From Spirochaetota bacterium (GTDB taxonomy: Bacteria; Spirochaetota; Leptospiria; Turneriellales; Turneriellaceae), in the NCBI GenBank assembly GCA_029561505.1, contig JAKQXK010000544.1:1-8105 (forward strand): 8,105 nucleotides of DNA. The letters are read 5' to 3'. Position numbers and translations under genes: made by a program. Within the stretch, counting starts at the first letter, position 1; each line of letters starts with the position of its first letter. Under the pieces are notes generated by a model. It saw nothing but the letters and a program-made list of their open reading frames with translations. It was not told the DNA's origin and did no database searches. Shown in pieces: positions 6,719 to 8,105 of the stretch.

Positions 6719-7474
6719 CTATTTGCTCAGGTTCTCGAGATATGCCTTCGTAAAAATTTTCGAATCGAGCTTCTTCAGCGACACACCTGAAATATCCATC
6801 ACGGTTTTGTTGCCTTTCTCGAATTCATCGACGAACATACCCTTTAGCAAAATATATTTTCCGTCGATTTTTGTATATTTGATGAAATAACCCGTCTGCA
6901 TCAGTGTACCCGAGAGTGAATAAGACTGTACCTTGAGCTGCAGAAATGTGTCTTTCTCAACCCAATAGACCTGTTTGGGGTAAGTGACGTCGCGCACCTT
7001 TGCCACGACAGTGAACTTATAACATTTCTTGCTTCCGAGCATTTCTTCGACAAGGTCTTCTTTGCCATTGGCATCGACGAATGGTTTGTAGAGTTCGGTG
7101 GTTTTTTTGCGCTCGAAGTCACCGGCCTTGGTATCGGTGCCGTTGATGCTCTCGTCGCGGTTGATGTGCTGAAACGTGCGCGTGTTTTGCCGGTACATCC
7201 AGAAGTTGTTACCTGTACGCAGATAGCCGTTACCCTTTTCAGACTGCGGCGCCGTTGTTACCATGAGAAACTCGTCGCCCAGATCGCGGCGAAAGAACAG
7301 CGTTTCAAAATTTTTAACGCCCTGCCCGACTTTTTGCTGAGTCAGTGCAACCTTTGCCGAAAAGTCGCTCACTTGCGACATACGCTTGTCGATTTCTTGC
7401 AGAATCTGGTTCACCCCGACAGCGTGCACCAGATTCTGCGAAAACAACGCAATAACTAAGAACCATTTTCTCAT
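6719..7474 (-). CDS. LolA-like outer membrane lipoprotein-sorting protein
   Basis: This is a 251-aa periplasmic protein of the LolA-like fold (annotated elsewhere as 'outer membrane lipoprotein-sorting protein'). Such proteins are half-barrel carriers with a hydrophobic cavity for acyl chains. Residues 1-18 form a signal peptide ending VHA, with no lipobox, so it should be soluble. The helix VNQILQEIDKRMSQVSDFSA (21-40) matches the opening 'ileevd.r...v.df.a' segment. APQSEKGNGYLRTGNNFWMY (75-94), then THR-rich strand FQHIN (101-105), is the family hallmark 'KG.gyLr.g.nlW.Y.P..r...ri'. The repeated strands YPKQVYWVEKDTFLQLKVQ (165-183) and the following block complete the sheet. The start is ATG 7474, with GAGGG at 7486-7482 as ribosome binding site. 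Ten bases separate it from the permease stop and one base from the barrel gene. It differs from classical LolA in family and in gene context. The cargo may be a lipoprotein or a lipid. Confidence 0.88.
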   Translation of the reverse strand: MRKWFLVIALFSQNLVHAVGVNQILQEIDKRMSQVSDFSAKVALTQQKVGQGVKNFETLFFRRDLGDEFLMVTTAPQSEKGNGYLRTGNNFWMYRQNTRTFQHINRDESINGTDTKAGDFERKKTTELYKPFVDANGKEDLVEEMLGSKKCYKFTVVAKVRDVTYPKQVYWVEKDTFLQLKVQSYSLSGTLMQTGYFIKYTKIDGKYILLKGMFVDEFEKGNKTVMDISGVSLKKLDSKIFTKAYLENLSK

Positions 7475-7481
7475 TTCATTA

Positions 7482-7486
7482 CCCTC
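7482..7486 (-). promoter_or_regulatory. Shine-Dalgarno of the LolA-like gene overlapping the permease stop
   Basis: Reading the - strand, GAGGG spans 7486-7482, 7 bases before the ATG at 7474. Its first two bases belong to the TGA stop of the permease gene (7487-7485). It is one of the clearest ribosome binding sites in the window. It supports both the start choice and coupled translation of the two genes. Confidence 0.6.
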
Positions 7487-8105
7487 ACTCGTAGTGTCTT
7501 AAAGCCTCGGCTGCGTCGAGTTTTGCAGCGCGCCGGGCAGGAAAGTATGCCGTGGCGGTTGAAATCACAAGTATCATCGCAATATTACGCAGAATGTCTG
7601 TCGCATACGGCAGAAAGTAGAGTTTCTTCTTGCTGAGAAATATGCCGAGCACGCTCTGCGTCTCGATTCTGAATGCGCCAAGAATCGCCATCGCGAGAAA
7701 TGCAAGAACGAGGCCCGCCAGCGCCGAAAACAGTGCCAGCTGAAACGTCTCAAGCAAGAAGATATTGCGCACATCGCCGCGCTGCACGCCGATAGCGCGC
7801 ATCGTGCCTATTTCACGAGTGCGCTCACGAATCGTCATGCGCAGCGTGTTGACAACCCCGATCAGAATAATGAAGAACAGAATCAGCACGGCAATCAGCG
7901 TAATGAGATTCAACGCACTTTCGAGTTCAAGCACCTGGCTCGCGCTTTCATACATCGTGCGCACATCGATTGCGGGGCCGAAGAAATTCGTCTTGCGCAG
8001 CTCTTGATTTTTCTTCATCAAGTCGTCGCCGGTCGCTGTGCGAGGCAAAATTTTGTAATCGGGCGCAAGCACCGAAAGCCATTCAGCGCTGAGCTTTTCG
8101 GCATT
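7485..8105 (-). CDS. ABC transporter permease, FtsX/LolC/MacB type (C-terminal part, cut by window edge)
   Basis: This is the C-terminal 206 aa of an inner-membrane permease; the frame stays open to the right edge and the start lies beyond it. A periplasmic tail (about 1-60 of the fragment) is followed by three membrane segments at about 66-89, 116-144 and 171-189. The conserved FtsX-domain coupling block lies between the first two: R-E-R-T-R-E-I-G-T-M-R-A-I-G with V-x-x-I-F-L-L-E after it. The protein ends with the typical FPARRAAKLDAAEALRHYE tail. This family works by mechanotransmission: a cytoplasmic LolD/MacB-type ATPase drives extraction of lipoproteins or pushing of substrates in the periplasm. 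No ATPase domain is visible, so one is expected as a separate gene or N-terminally, off the right edge. With a LolA-like gene right behind it, a LolC/LolE-like extraction role is likelier than FtsX (cell division) or drug-efflux MacB. Confidence 0.9.
   Translation of the reverse strand, partial: NAEKLSAEWLSVLAPDYKILPRTATGDDLMKKNQELRKTNFFGPAIDVRTMYESASQVLELESALNLITLIAVLILFFIILIGVVNTLRMTIRERTREIGTMRAIGVQRGDVRNIFLLETFQLALFSALAGLVLAFLAMAILGAFRIETQSVLGIFLSKKKLYFLPYATDILRNIAMILVISTATAYFPARRAAKLDAAEALRHYE

Noticed and set aside
7485..8072. Treating the permease as a complete 195-aa gene starting at GTG 8072
   Set aside because: The frame remains open for 11 more codons to the window edge, and the family needs an N-terminal membrane segment and periplasmic domain, so the gene is truncated by the window.

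Overview
The window comes from a diderm (Gram-negative-type) bacterium of moderate GC content. The evidence is an outer-membrane beta-barrel protein ending in phenylalanine, a periplasmic LolA-like protein and a lipoprotein-type solute-binding protein. The overall look (divergent TrpF, few strong Shine-Dalgarno sites, LolA-like/barrel pair) would fit a spirochaete of the Leptospiraceae, for example a Turneriella-like organism. That placement is a guess; nothing here proves it.

Layout: two convergent gene groups meet at about 5341-5376. On the + strand, in order, are a family-5 (peptide/nickel type) ABC substrate-binding lipoprotein (122-1789), trpF (1814-2461), mutS (2458-5004, sharing an ATGA overlap with trpF) and a short pterin-4a-carbinolamine dehydratase gene (5053-5340). 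Gaps are 24, -4 and 48 bases, so the four could be one transcript, although their functions (solute uptake, tryptophan synthesis, mismatch repair, pterin recycling) are unrelated. On the - strand, read from the right edge, are the C-terminal part of an FtsX/LolC/MacB-type ABC permease (7485-8105, cut by the window), a LolA-like periplasmic protein (6719-7474) and an outer-membrane beta-barrel protein (5377-6717). They are spaced by 10 bases and 1 base, so they are very likely translated together.

Two points stand out. First, the - strand genes supply an inner-membrane extractor or pump, a periplasmic carrier and an outer-membrane barrel. This is a possible complete trans-envelope route for a lipoprotein or lipid, with a barrel where LolB would be expected. 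Second, an 82-base GC-rich double-hairpin repeat lies inside the start of the solute-binding lipoprotein gene and is read in frame. It supplies the basic residues of the signal peptide.

The first 121 bases hold no gene I can support. No tRNA, rRNA, CRISPR array, insertion sequence or prophage feature was seen.
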